A program made the translations under genes and the position numbers. A model generated the notes under the pieces. The model was not told where the DNA came from. It ran no database searches and saw only the letters and a program-made list of their open reading frames with translations. From the NCBI GenBank assembly GCA_022559985.1, contig JAFJTR010000001.1, forward strand, positions 372,001-436,000: a DNA stretch of 64,000 nucleotides. Reading direction: 5' to 3'. Below are positions 10,615-22,130 of the stretch, piece after piece. Within the stretch, counting starts at the first letter, position 1. Each line of letters begins with the position of its first letter. The DNA comes from Parastagonospora avenae f. sp. tritici 18332-5 (Eukaryota > Ascomycota > Dothideomycetes > Pleosporales > Phaeosphaeriaceae).

Positions 10615-11402
10615 TCAGCGTCCCAATGCCGTGACAGCCTCTTCGAAAACTATCGCTTCGTCCACGCTCTTCATGGGACCGCCCCACTTAACGAAGCCTC
10701 GCTCGTCGACAGCATATGCGCCTCCAGTCTGCCACCTGCAACCTCCTTCCCCAACTTGCTGTCCCCAGACACCTTCATTCTTCCCCAGCAAGACTTGATT
10801 GTAGCCGTTCCTTGGGTTGAGCAAGTGTCCCCAGTTCGAAACCCCGAGACCCCAGAGCGCGTAGAGGTCTCTCGATTGGTCGACTACAACGTCTACGTTC
10901 CATGACCCGCCCACCTTATTTACCCAGTCTTTGGTCGCTTGCTCTGTGCAATGTGAAACAGCGATGAAGTGTATCGAGGTGTGACGGTTCGCTAGACTTC
11001 GCATTTTGATAAAGAGCTTCTCAGTGACTATAGAGCTGTCAGTCATCAATTTTAGTACGACTGATGGTTATGTTTACATGGACATCCGCAATATCTCAAG
11101 AACAAGACGACAACGGGTCGGGCGTCTACGGTCGGGAACTGGAGCTTGGGACTTGATTGGGCCTTCTCCCCAATAATCGGAGCGTCACGAACGGGGGCCT
11201 GAACTGGAGGAGCCTGCCATGACGAGAATGCTTTTGGCGGCCATTGCATGTTGGCGAATGGATTGGCGATGCCTCCATTTCCAGCGCCTTCTTGTGCACC
11301 CTTCGAGTTGCCAGCAAAGGGGTTGTCCTTTGGTAAAGAAACGCCGCCCAGCCCCGCCCTCTGTAAAGCGACTTTAGTGGCGATTGAGTCTAAGAAACCC
11401 AT
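10615..11402 (-). CDS. Peroxiredoxin-like 2 / AhpC-TSA_2 thioredoxin-fold protein
   Basis: Two exons, 11402-11078 and 11027-10615, giving 245 aa; the intron is 50 nt. The splice rebuilds the strand and active-site region RPVVVLFLRYCGCPFTEKLF, typical of the AhpC/TSA_2 (PRXL2, FAM213-like) family. After it come a helix, the strand SIHFIAVSHCTEQAT, and VDQSRDLYALWGLG, a segment conserved in this family. The N-terminal 60 residues are Gly/Pro/Asn-rich. The start MGFLDSIATKVALQ was chosen over an upstream in-frame ATG because the 50 extra residues look like leader. These proteins are thought to be thiol oxidoreductases; the substrate is unknown. The Cys-Gly-Cys-Pro motif differs from the usual CxxC, so redox activity is uncertain. 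Confidence 0.82.
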
Positions 11403-11696
11403 GGCTGTGGTGATGCCTATTGATAAGGCAGTCCTGGAGGGGTATTTGTTGTGTTGGTTGAGGTCTGAGTTGATGGTGTCACGGTGGGTGGATTGGAGAA
11501 GCGAGGATTGCGGCGAGCTGACAGGTGGTCGGACATGCCAACACGTCTCCAAGAAGGCTGCACATTTGTAGCGACCAGAGCCTTTGGCTTGTGCAGGAGC
11601 TGATGAAACGGGGCATGTCGGGGCTAGAATCTAAGCTTGTTTGGGACGGTAACAATTCGTCGCGCGAAGTCACGTGTGCGCTAAACTCGATGACCC

Positions 11697-11913
11697 CACC
11701 AGGCTCCGGCAAAATTTGTGTCCGCTCTACACATGCGCGAAGAGATCTAATAGTCTTTAGGAGCGCAGTCAATATATTTATAAAGAAGCCTGTATATATT
11801 CAGTACTGCAAGATAACTCGTCTAGTCCTTTAAGATATTTTGAATATATCTAGGCTACCTTTTCACCCGTCTCGTTTAGTGAAGGCGGACAGGAATTTTG
11901 CCGGGGCCTGGTG
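11697..11913. mobile_element. MITE-like inverted-repeat element, copy A (217 bp)
   Basis: The two ends are inverted copies of about 32 bp: the left begins CACCAGGCTCCGGCAAAATT and the right ends AATTTTGCCGGGGCCTGGTG. Directly outside them is a perfect 4-bp duplication ACCC (11693-11696 and 11914-11917). The interior is AT-rich and has no coding capacity. Related copies occur at 50759, 52354 and 57577. This fits a non-autonomous DNA transposon. It lies in the intergenic space downstream of the methyltransferase-like gene. Confidence 0.75.
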
Positions 11914-12152
11914 ACCCTGCTGACAAGAACAACTTCCACGCAGTTGACAGCCACGTAAAGGGGCTCAAAAACCTCTGTGGATGATCGATTCTCCCCTAAT
12001 ATCCGAAAGGCGCTTCTATGTAGTACTATATTGGGGTATCATAAATTACATTTACACCGAAACTTTTCGCTGCCGCAACAGTGGGACATGGCTCGCACAC
12101 GACTCGATCGTGAAATACGAAGACCCAGACGAGCATATTTGAACAACACCAC

Positions 12153-14152
12153 CTACTTCCTATAGGCATATATTGCTCGACACTCAAGCACCGTCTTTCG
12201 CTCGAGGCATTCTTGGACGATGTCCTCGTCTTCCCACCACCATCTTGATTCTCCCGGAACGTCATCAACGAAAGACCCCCAAACGTCTCTCCACATTTCT
12301 CGTCCTATCATCGTGGAAAGCTCCTTTTTTACATCCGTCGATGTGCTACCAATCGCGCAAGGCAGTGTGACACTAGAGTTGCTATCTGAGTTCACCATGT
12401 CGAATCCAGCATCCGCTAGCCAGGTCGGCACCAGTGAGCAGGGTTTTGAACAGCGGAACAATCTCTCCAGGTTGATGGAAAGTCTGTCGTCAATCCACGT
12501 GCGCAGAAGCGGCCCGGCAGTTTTGCGTACAGGTGCAGCATCCATAATTCTAACCTCCAACAGACCGCCGGATGCGAGCAGCTTGTAGCACTCGCGAAAT
12601 AGCTCAGGCAACTTCGAAGAGGATACCAACGATGGCAGCGTGGAAGCTCGTATGTGTGAGAAGTAATTCTCCGGATATGGTAAGGGTACAGTCCCGCAGT
12701 CTCGAACAGTCAGGTAGGATACGTTTGCTGGAAGCGTGACTGGCCGCCGTGATTGGTTCGTAAGGAAATGTACTGTATGGCGCGGGTACATTGCTGACAT
12801 CTGGAACACCTCCGCTGAACACCCGTTAGATTCTGCACGACGTGATAACAAGGTGACACAGGATTGACTTACAGAGATTGCCATACAATTCGAGGATCCT
12901 TCCCGTATCACAAGACGGTTTCAGAGTGACTCCTGCGTTGCGGACATTCTGCATCTGAAATCCTGTAAGGAGCCAGAGCTGCTTCTCAAGCGCGAGCTAC
13001 ATCGGAGTTAGCTCAGACCCACTAAGGTTTTATCACAGAACGTACCTGTTCGTCTACTTCTTCGCCTGGGGTTGCCTCCCATTCTTCTTTCAGTCTATCA
13101 AGGACAATCTGAGGACCTGCGCTTTCCATGCGCCGGATAAACTTCTGGAAGCGTGTAAGCTCAAGAGTGCTGCTATGGGCGACAGCGACCTTGCCGCTCG
13201 TAGATCTGGGTGAAATATGCATCTTTTGTGGTGTTCCACGAGGCGCCAGACTTTCCCATTCAGAAATTGGCGGACATTCGATCCCTCTATTAGTGGAGCG
13301 ATGGGCCGAAAACAGAGGCGATTTAATTTCCGCAACGGCCGGTGCTGGCTCAATAGAGTCATGCAGTCGGAGCGCTTCAAACTCGAGCGACTTATCGACA
13401 ACGACCGGGGGTGGTCGCCTACGAATTGTCAGTACAAAATCAAAAGTGTTGGAGTATGGCTGTTACCTCTTTGTTTTGGTTGGAGCACATGGGCTTTGCG
13501 ATGTTATGAAGTCCTCATCTCGACTCGTCGCGAAGGAGTTTCCTCGTCCCTCGCCCTCGTAGTAAGAGCCGGAAGTTCTAGCATGGTACGGGGAGTCTTC
13601 CTCAATAACATCAACATTGACTGGCGTCCTCACTTCCCATGGACGTTCCTGGGCTGGTATCATTGCATCAGCTTGGTTCTTTCCGTCTTGAACGATGTGA
13701 AACTTACGCGAAAAGCGTGCTTCAGTCGAATTGGTACGCCGTGAGGACGAATCGCCGTCCAATTCAGGTACTTCATGGAGTGGCAGGTCGAATGGCGCAC
13801 CAGATGGGAGATTTGGTGAAAGAGTGCTTGCATACGTCCAGGATGGTTGCAATGTAGGATCCTTAAGACTGTGTGGCTGCTGAGATTCCTGGTTGGTTTG
13901 TGCGGACCTAATTGTTGTTTGGGATCTGGTACTGTGATGTGAGGACGGTCGGAGGATGTTCGACTTGATGCCTTTTGCTTTTTTGAGTCCGGATGTCCAC
14001 CAAAGTTCCCGTTCGCCAGATATAGAGCTTCGAGAACTCGTCGATGTTGTTACGGAGCCGGCCACACTCGAGCGCTCCCGCGCTTTGCGCTCTCGCCGCT
14101 CACCTACTGTTTCTGTATTCGGCCCGCTCCAGGACAAGTCGGCAGTAAACAT
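12153..14152 (-). CDS. SAM-dependent methyltransferase-like protein with long disordered N-terminus
   Basis: Four exons, 14152-13467, 13418-13046, 12996-12873 and 12814-12153, giving 614 aa; every junction keeps frame. Residues 1-350 are Ser/Arg/Thr-rich and probably disordered. A Rossmann methyltransferase-like domain follows from about residue 370: RILELYGNLSEVFQMS (motif I position), TVHFLTNQS, then LPYPENYFSHIRASTLPSLV and LLASGGLLEVRIMD (motifs IV-V). The family's usual glycine-rich motif I (LELGCGTG type) is replaced by LELYGNLS, so SAM binding may be weak or lost. Similar proteins are common in filamentous fungi and have unknown substrates. The only firm statement is fold class; activity and partner are unknown. 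Confidence 0.75.
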
Positions 14153-15561
14153 GGTCTGTCGAAAAACGATTGGCGCGAAGATAGACGTAAAGAGACCCTT
14201 CAGATTCCCCGCGCAGAACGAGCGAAAGACTGGAGAAGGATCATGAGCTGTGACGATCGTAAGCCAAGATCTAGACGAGATAGTCCGACAGTCGTCAGGG
14301 ATCTAGGGAAGCAGTGTCGCAGCCGCTAGGGGGCGCGCTCAGCGGCTCTTGCTCCCTTCAGGGAAGCAACATTTCCGTCACACAGTCCCGACAGTGGCTT
14401 GTAGGCTCCTGGCTTATCAAAGAGCCTGACAAGGACCCCGGAACCAAGTTGATGGCACCTGTCCGCTAATGGTCCAGGATGTTGTGCCGTCACACAGAGT
14501 GCCTTGGCCAGAGGGCGCACCTGGGAAGTATGAAGGGTAGAACCTACAGTGTACGATGTCGTAGGTTCGCACGTGGGGTACGCGTGCCAGTGAATTTAGA
14601 CAAGACACTTTGACCAAATGTAGAAATAGAAGTCGTACGACAGGCACACGCCGCGAAATCCTTAGTCCCTTCTGTGGCTGGGCCTTATTTGCAACGCTAG
14701 GGCAGGTTTGATGGCATATCTAGGTATGTAGCGGTCAGGTGCTGCAAAGTGTGACCAGTTTGAGCCCGCTGAACCATACGGCGCATGCGGGTGAACCATC
14801 TCGGGATGTGGTGCACATTGAGCCTTTTCCCTTTATGGTCGACCGCTGATCATTTCCCAGATCTCTAACGAACGACATGACCAACATATGAAGGTGGACG
14901 GGATGGCGCAAGTTGGAGTCCGTAAGCCAGCCTCGGAATCTAGTCAAAGTATGCAGCGAATATCAACCAGCTCCGCTGTTTCACATGGTGCACAGACGAA
15001 GAGCGGGTGGATCGATACTTTCACCAGTCAGTGATCTGCAGCTCGGCTGTTCCTGGAGTGCGACTAGCGTTCGTGTGCCCCTGATTCGCTTCCGCAAGCC
15101 ACCATCGCACGGCCTAGACCATCCGTCCCAGTCGGTGTCCAGTACGACACTGCTGTAACTCACTCGCACGACAACGCTTTCCCGTTGTGGAGATGTCTGG
15201 TCGTACGCCAGGCCAGCCATCCCAAGCGGCCATGCTGTCATTGCTAACTTGACAGCCTTTCGGAGGCGTTGAAACCCGGTTCTACCCTGCTTGTGCTTGC
15301 AGCCTTTGCTAGTTCAGAGGTTAATCTTGTCGACTGCGATGGATCGATTCCGACTTCTGTTGGTCATGCCATGATAACTCACACTGTAGCCCTTGACATG
15401 TGCTGCAGTATCATGCCCTTCTCCGAGGTCTAGATGAAGACATTCGAGGACTTTCTTTCAACGTTCCTCTAGTTCCGCGTTAGACGATCTGACACCCTTC
15501 TCTTCATACTTTCAAGACATTTCATACTCGGCAATAGGGTCACGCTTTATTCATCTTGACG
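14153..15561. other. Intergenic region without supported gene
   Basis: 1.4 kb between the divergently oriented methyltransferase-like gene and the azgA-like permease. Short frames in all six readings look like noise. A 10-bp word CGTCACACAG occurs twice (near 14375 and 14489), which I cannot interpret. The promoters of both neighbours must lie here. Confidence 0.4.
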
Positions 15562-17831
15562 ATGGACAGCATTCGCGAGTATGTCGAGTACATCAACGTT
15601 TCTATAGGTTCGTCCACCTTCGGACGAATCTTTCGTCTTGAAGGATCTGGACATGTAAGTTTTCGGATTTGCTCTATCGACACGATTACCCGCTGATTTG
15701 CTATGAAGCCCTTGGAAATCAAGAATACCAAGTTCACCACTGAAATCCGCGCTGGGCTGACCACGTTTTTCACCATGGCTTACATTATCGCCGTCAATGT
15801 GAGTATCCCATACTTTGGACTAGTACACTGCTAATGTGTCAAGGCCTCAATCCTTGCCGATACTGGCGGCGATTGTGTTTGCAGTAACAACGATTCTAAT
15901 GACCCGTTGTGCATGAGGGATGCTGCATTTACTCTCTGCAAGCAAGGTCAGTAGCCTGTGCAAGAATGCAGACCGCGAACTGACCATATTGCAGATCTCA
16001 ATCGATCGCTCATCACGTCGACGGCAGCCGTTGCCGGCTTCTCCTCCTTCTTATTCGGCTTCATCACTAATATGCCAGTCGCACTGGCACCTGGAATGGG
16101 TCTTAACGCATATTTTGCTTATCAGATTGTGGGGTACCACGGGGATGGGATCATATCGTACAACCTTGCACTGACAGCTGTCTTCATCGAGGGTTTCGTG
16201 TTCATCTTCCTATCGCTGATCGGAATGCGGCAATGTAAGTGAACATCACTTGGGCTCCCGATCTGCAAACTACGCACTGACCACGGATCTGTTGTCCCAT
16301 AGGGCTTGTCAAAGTGATCCCAGTATCTTTGAAGATCGCAGCAGCTTGTGGTATCGGACTTTTCCTTGCCTTGATCGGACTGGGCAACACCACAGGAATT
16401 GGTGCAGTCTCTGGCGCGCGTTCGACCCCATTGCAGATTGCTGGATGTCCGGAAGAGTTCTTTGTGGATGGGATATGTGTGAGCCATAAGATGACGTCGA
16501 ACACTGTGAGTCGATTATCACCTGGTGGATGCTTTACATGGACTGACCGAGTGCAGATGTGGCTCGGCATAATGGCAGGCGGCCTGGTCACAGCATATCT
16601 TATGGCATACAAAGTCAAGAGCGCTATGATAGTTGGCATACTTCTCGTCTCCATCATTTCATGGCCGTGAGTCTAGATGCCTGCTATTTCGGAATCACCC
16701 AATTGACTGTTGGACAGACGAGACACTTCTGTCACCTACTTTCCAGACACCACAATTGGCAACAATCGATGGGACTTCTTCAAAAAGGTCGTCAACTTTC
16801 ATCCCATTGACCACACCTTAAACAAATTAGATTGGAACATCACCGAAAACTCTGGACAATTCGTTATGGCCCTCTTCACTTTCCTCTATGTCGATATCAT
16901 CGACTGCACGGCGACACTGTACAGCATGGCACGATTTTCCGGCGTTGTGGATCCTGAGACTGGCGACTTCCCGCGTTCAACGCTTGCTTATTGCACGGAT
17001 GCTTTTTGTATCTCCATGGGAGCTCTCCTTGGTGTATCGCCCGTCACAGTCTGTAAGTACCACACGTCCTCTTTCTGTCTCAGCTGCGCATACTAATGTT
17101 AAGTAGTTATTGAGTCTGGAGCCGGTATTGCAGAAGGTGGTAAGACTGGCTTGACTGCCATGGCTTGCGGTATTTGCTTCATCATTTCCATGTTCTTCGC
17201 TCCAATATTTGCATCCATTCCACCATGGGCTACAGGGTGTACACTCGTACTGGTTAGTACACGTTCATTGCTTATTCAACATTCACTAAATATCTTTTAG
17301 GTTGGCTGTCTCATGATGCGCCAGGTCTCCAACATCAATTGGTCATACATTGGCGATGCGATACCCTCATTCGTTACGCTGATGTTCATTCCATTCGGCT
17401 ATAGTGCTGCATACGGTCTTATCGCCGGACTTATGGTCTACACCGGCCTAAACGGCATGATCTACATGACCAAACTCGTGTCTGGTGGTCGTATCACGCC
17501 TGACGACGAAGACAATCGCGAGTACTGGACCAGTAAGTACCCTTAGTTGGAGATCTGCGCAACACCAACGCTAATGCGCGACTCAGTCAAGCCACAAGGC
17601 AGGCTCCCTTGGTTCTTTACAGCTAGCCAGGCACTAGCAAGCCAGTTTCGGGGACGCCGTGATGAACACCGAGAAGACTCGTTTTCGATTAGGATGGACA
17701 ACGATGGCTGGGACTATCAAGATCGGCTTCCAAGCAAGGCATCAACTCAAGGTCATGAGTTCCCAAGAACTATTGATCAGGTCAATATGCCAACGAACCC
17801 CAGTCACGAAAAGGTACGGAGAAAGACGTAA
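15562..17831 (+). CDS. azgA: AzgA-type hypoxanthine/adenine/guanine permease
   Basis: Ten exons (15562-15654, 15709-15798, 15844-15946, 15995-16234, 16303-16505, 16557-16666, 16718-17052, 17107-17252, 17301-17532, 17587-17831) give 598 aa with all phases consistent. It is a multi-span plasma-membrane proton symporter for purines. Family signatures: TEIRAGLTTFFTMAYIIAVN at the first span, NMPVALAPGMGLNAYFAY, and GVSPVTVFIESGAGIAEGGKTG. These match the NCS2/AzgA branch (COG2252) rather than UapA-type carriers. The Cys-rich loop CVCSNNDSNDPLC after span 1 is typical of fungal AzgA. The cytosolic tail from about residue 530 is charged and probably carries trafficking signals. With ten exons it is the most intron-rich gene in the window. 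Confidence 0.95.
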
Positions 17832-19032
17832 TGCAACTACATACACTCATCCAATTAAAATCAGCATTTTGGTACAAATTGGACATCTCTAGAACGACCA
17901 CCGCTTTGATTGAGTGAGGTTAGATGTGCGCGATCTGGACATAGCCATATACATTATGGTAGATTTCGCAACTGGCATCGCCTGTTGAGTGTAGAGAACG
18001 TCTCTTCGCCGCACTTGCCGCGCCCGGTATGTTCTCACTAGTTCCCGTCCTGTCTCAGGCGAGACAAAGTCCAGTACAAAGTTTGCTCCAAGGAGCTACA
18101 TCACCTCACCAACCAAACCAAGCGGCTTGTAGATTACGAACCAGACGACAAAAGCCATCCCAGGTAGACTCATAGTAAGCTTTTCGTCCTGCATCGAATT
18201 TGTAGTCGTAACTTCCCATTCCATCTCGATCTTGTATCCCGCTCCCTGCAAGGATCTACCGCTTGCGAGTAAGTTTCCCGAATACGATCGCCTGGTTCTC
18301 CAGCATCGCCCGCCAGGCCCCGCCTTGCGCTCGAAGACCCCACAAAAATGACAAGCCCACAATAAAACGGCATCTGAGTCGCGCGGCGTAAGGAATATGT
18401 AAAGCCGTTGTCGATTTGGTGCAATGAATTTGCTGCCCCGACAACTGCTGTCATCAGACCTCAAGAATCGAATCGAAACAGCAGTAGCCATCTAACACCC
18501 TTCACAATCGAACAGCTTGGGGCCAAGCATGCATGAGCGATAGATAATTCCACGACGCCAACGCGTATCCGGAGTTATTACCGATCCATGGATTACTACT
18601 ATCGAGAAAAAGCAAGCCGCGCGGAGAGGAAGAAATTCCCACATCCCCAGCGGGCCGAAAAGAAAACGGACCGACGACTGACAAGGTGCAAATTGCGCAT
18701 AGCGGACCCGAAAGAAGGGGCAAAATCGATTTCACGAGCGACAGGCCTGTGTGCTGTCTGATAACAGCATGTTTGTTTGCTTGCGTGGCATTCGCTGTGC
18801 CCTTGTTTTCCCACCAATGGTGTCAGGGAGGCTGCATGGGACGTCGAGGGAGCCGCTCGCAACATCCACTTTCACGACGCGCATGTTGCGCAGTCCCGCA
18901 TTCATGCAGGTAAACGTGCCTGGGACATTGGACAGCGAATAGGTGTACGTTGTCGTAGGCGGCAAGTTCTTGATCTCGGATTGCATCCGAATGGCTCGAG
19001 GCACCTGCAAGGATTACATTGCTTGCGACTCA
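17832..19032. other. Gene-poor accessory stretch, possible relics
   Basis: No intact gene. On the minus strand, 18732-19010 encodes a frame with NLPPTTTYTYSLSNVPGTF and paired cysteines, which resembles part of a small secreted protein, and 18096-18250 encodes a hydrophobic end. I cannot link them with convincing splice sites, so they are recorded only as possible remnants. Confidence 0.3.
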
Positions 19033-19464
19033 TCACTTCTTTTTTTGAACTTTCTCTTTGCATTCGGCCATGATCACTATCCTCGTAGGTGTACATGTTA
19101 CATACCCCTCTCTTCTACAGATCACCCGGGAAAGTGGAGCAAAGTGTAATCGATTGTACTGGCATCCCATGCATTCCACCTCATCGCCATCGAACATCGA
19201 ATATGCGGATGCGCCGTTTTCCTTCAGAGTTCTCGTGAGCGGTTGCACAGCTTTAGCATCCATGTCTGCGAGGGCAACGGGCGCCCCGCTGTTTGCCATC
19301 AGCTTTGCGGTTGCACGGCGGATGCGTGAGGCAGCGCTTGTTATGGAGAAGAGGTGGCCGGTAAGGACAGCCATGACCGCTGTCGAGATGCGCGTTGAGG
19401 GGGGGCATCCTTCGTCGAAGGATGCAACAAGTGCTCTTTTCAATCTCTTACAGTCATCGTTCAA
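19033..19464 (-). pseudogene. Short-chain dehydrogenase/reductase (SDR) N-terminal relic
   Basis: The stretch from 19374 down to about 19160 reads as the first half of an SDR Rossmann fold: strand 1, the cofactor loop, helix 1 (RATAKLMANSGAPVALADMD) and strand 2 with an acidic end. The cofactor loop expected as TGxxxGIG reads TSAASRIR, so all three key glycines are replaced by Ser, Arg and Arg. Homology stops soon after strand 3; the catalytic Tyr-x-x-x-Lys half is absent, and sequence further downstream on this strand shows no SDR match. A truncated, inactive copy is the simplest reading. A real short protein of 143 aa cannot be excluded. It sits in the accessory island beside the kinase-HET relic. 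Confidence 0.65.
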
Positions 19465-20481
19465 GGATCGAGTACAACAGCTTCAGATCCTGCAGGATTG
19501 CTTCACGACAGGGCGATTTGAGCGACAAAGGCAGGATCACCCTAGCACAAGAGGCCGTAACCAGAGTACAACCCAAGTCAGAGCCTCACGTCCTGCACGG
19601 CTCCATACGTCGGCCGAAAGTCCTCACGTCCAAAAGGGACTGCGACCCCTCTTTGACCCGATGTGCAGCTCGCGTCCATGCCGATGTCACACCGTTGATG
19701 CTGTGCTACCATGAGCCACGGCCGCGGCTCGAGTGGAAGCCTCATGTCTTCCGAGTTGTCCTTCTGGTCAAACATGCAGCGAGTGCGTGACAACCATGTT
19801 GTTGCATCATGCAGCATTTCAGGCACCGTACATGAGCGTGTTCCGATATGTCTTGGATTTGCTTTTGCATGTTCGAGAAGCGCCAGACTGAGACACAGGC
19901 CGAGAACATCAAGCGCCACAATAACGTCTTAATTACTCTGCGCAGACCCTGTGCTATCAACTTTCGAATGTTGTCTTCATGATGCCTTAAGCGGCTCAGA
20001 CCGCCTCGTGTGATTGACATTCAGTAACTTCATAGATGATCAGCAGCTGAATTACACATGCTGCCACGATGGTCAGTTGATGGGCCGTATATCCGCAGCA
20101 CACAAAAGCAGGAAACCACACACCTTCCGGTTAATGCACGCACTTGTCTGATTTAAACATGTGTGGCATATTCATTTGAAGATACACGCAAATCACATTA
20201 TGTCCAAAAGCCCTTTCTATGCCTTTTCAGACTTTCTAAATTCATCCTACGTAGAGCTGCACATGCATTGGGTATCATTCTTAGAGCTAAGACCTACCTC
20301 TCCCGTTATCTAACACAAGATCACTCGCTATGTGCGATACCGACCGCATCATTGTCCTGGGGATTCAAACGACGTTGATGTGACGCATCAAAGATTTGGC
20401 CCATTGCGCATCTCTCTCGATCACTGCCACACCGACCCTCTCGTAGAGCTCGTCATCACCACCTTTTGCAGCAACGAGCAG
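19465..20481. other. Intergenic stretch in accessory island
   Basis: 1 kb with no frame that I can assign. Bounded by the SDR relic and the 3' end of the HET relic. Confidence 0.4.
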
Positions 20482-22130
20482 TCAGTAGTGCCTCTTTCGG
20501 CCCTCGGACAGACTAGCGACTTCTGTGCCAAGTGTGACAAACTCAAGTGCTGGCAAACCGGTCGCGCGATCTAGGGCAATGTTGTCTCCTTCGACTTTTG
20601 AGAAGGTCCTAGCACATACCAACCACACAACTAATCCTCTGCTCGATCTCTGAGTTGACAAGGAGGACCGTCCAAAGAATGGTAATGCGTTGACTAGGAC
20701 CCAATCCACTGTTGTAAATGGCACGTAAGGGTAAGATATCGGTCCTTTCACTGACATCCAGGAACACGATGGTATCTGGCGACCAGGGGGAGATTCGAGT
20801 TTGATCAAGGCCGAATATTGACTTGACCGCTGCCACAGAAGGCTTCGAATAAGGTAGCTGATATCCTGCGGATCATGGACAAGGCCGTACGAAGCGGAGC
20901 CGTACAGTTTGGCAAGTCGGCTTTCCAACCCGTTTATTGCTACTGCCCTATCCGTATCGACCGTGAAGTCGAGGCCAGAAATTTCCTCGTACGTTTGCTG
21001 GAAAGATCGATCCGAAAACTCTTGTCGTGCTTGTATATCGAATTTGGAAAGTCAGGATCCGAGAAGAACGATGGATGTTGACTGCCGAGGATTAGTCATT
21101 GTCATGGCACGTCAGGATGGAGGCGATTCACTTATTAAACTTGGACAATGCTTCGCCTCGCACATCTGAGCCGCATTCCCAATATAGCTGAGTACTGGTG
21201 AAATGTAGAATACGTCGGGAGAGGGCGCGCTCCTGGAAAGATCCAGCCTCGTCTACTAAGTTCTGACTCCTCCACATGCTGCCTAAAATCGTCGATCGGT
21301 TCGCAGAGCTAGACACGGCATTGCTTGCCTGACTCGAATGGGATGTAGACAGGGTGACACCGCCTGGAATTTTCTCTCCGGAGAAACCCGGTGTGGCGGC
21401 CAACTGCGCAAGTTGCTGAGATGGTGATGTACGCGTTGCTGAAGACAACTTCCATATTACTGATCTCTCGTTCAGTGTCTTCACAGTCATCCTGAATTAT
21501 ACACAGCGAGTCGATCCAAATGCATGGCAGGCCAAGACCTCTGGCAATCAAGATAGCTTCCTGGAATCGTTTGGGTAGAGCTTTACAGCTAAACTAGGTT
21601 TGCCATCGTTTTTGGTTGGCCTTGGTTAAGCGCAATTGGAGGTTCAGGTCCGTTGATGCACAACGATGACTTAAAACTGCATATCTCTGGTCTTTCCGAC
21701 GACTTGAGCAGTCTATGCGAAGGGAGTCGAAGCTGAGGCATCCATACCGACCAGCTTGTCCTCGGATATCGACAAGTCTAAAGGGCATCTGATTATCTGA
21801 CCCAGGTTGGCACTCATGGTGAGTATTGCAATGACCTGTCCACTGTCGCTTCAATTTGACCTAAAGGTCACTGCCTGGTGCAGGTAATGCTGGCAAACCT
21901 CGCTGGATATCATTGGGAATACAACTTGGCGCTAGAAAATTGTCAGTGTGGACCTTGAAAGGAATGGACGTCCTACATGTTTGTGGTCCGACTATCAAGT
22001 CGAGAATAGGCGGATCACCTCTCCTCGTTGTCAACGATGAATTCTTCCGGATGCTTAGAGTATTGGGGTCTCCGTTCTTCACATTTTTCAATCCACTGGA
22101 AAATGCTGTGCATTGAGCGCAGATTTCCAC
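20482..22130 (-). pseudogene. HET (heterokaryon incompatibility) domain, disrupted; probably C-terminal half of a kinase-HET gene
   Basis: Pieces of a HET domain lie in order on one strand but not in one intact frame: the Cys-containing start region with DPPILDLIVGP (near 22000), the motif RYAVLSHRC (21677), LPKRFQEAILIARGLG followed by CIWIDSLCIIQDD (about 21570-21480), SNAYITISATCA, then in a different frame FQERALSRRILHF (about 21220) and finally PSCSWMSVKGPISYP (about 20770), where the family has PSWSWASV. Damage: in-frame TAG at 21863-21861 (this one could sit in an intron), in-frame TAG at 21596-21594 inside the domain with normal spacing on both sides, and a frameshift near 21310. HET proteins trigger cell death after non-self recognition. 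Not likely to make a working protein. Confidence 0.75.

Noticed and set aside
14369..14500. Two copies of CGTCACACAG thought to belong to the inverted-repeat element family
   Set aside because: They are in direct orientation and lack the CACC...GGTG ends.
18732..19010. 92-codon minus-strand frame resembling a small secreted protein
   Set aside because: No signal peptide, no splice partner and no recognised family; mentioned only as a possible remnant.
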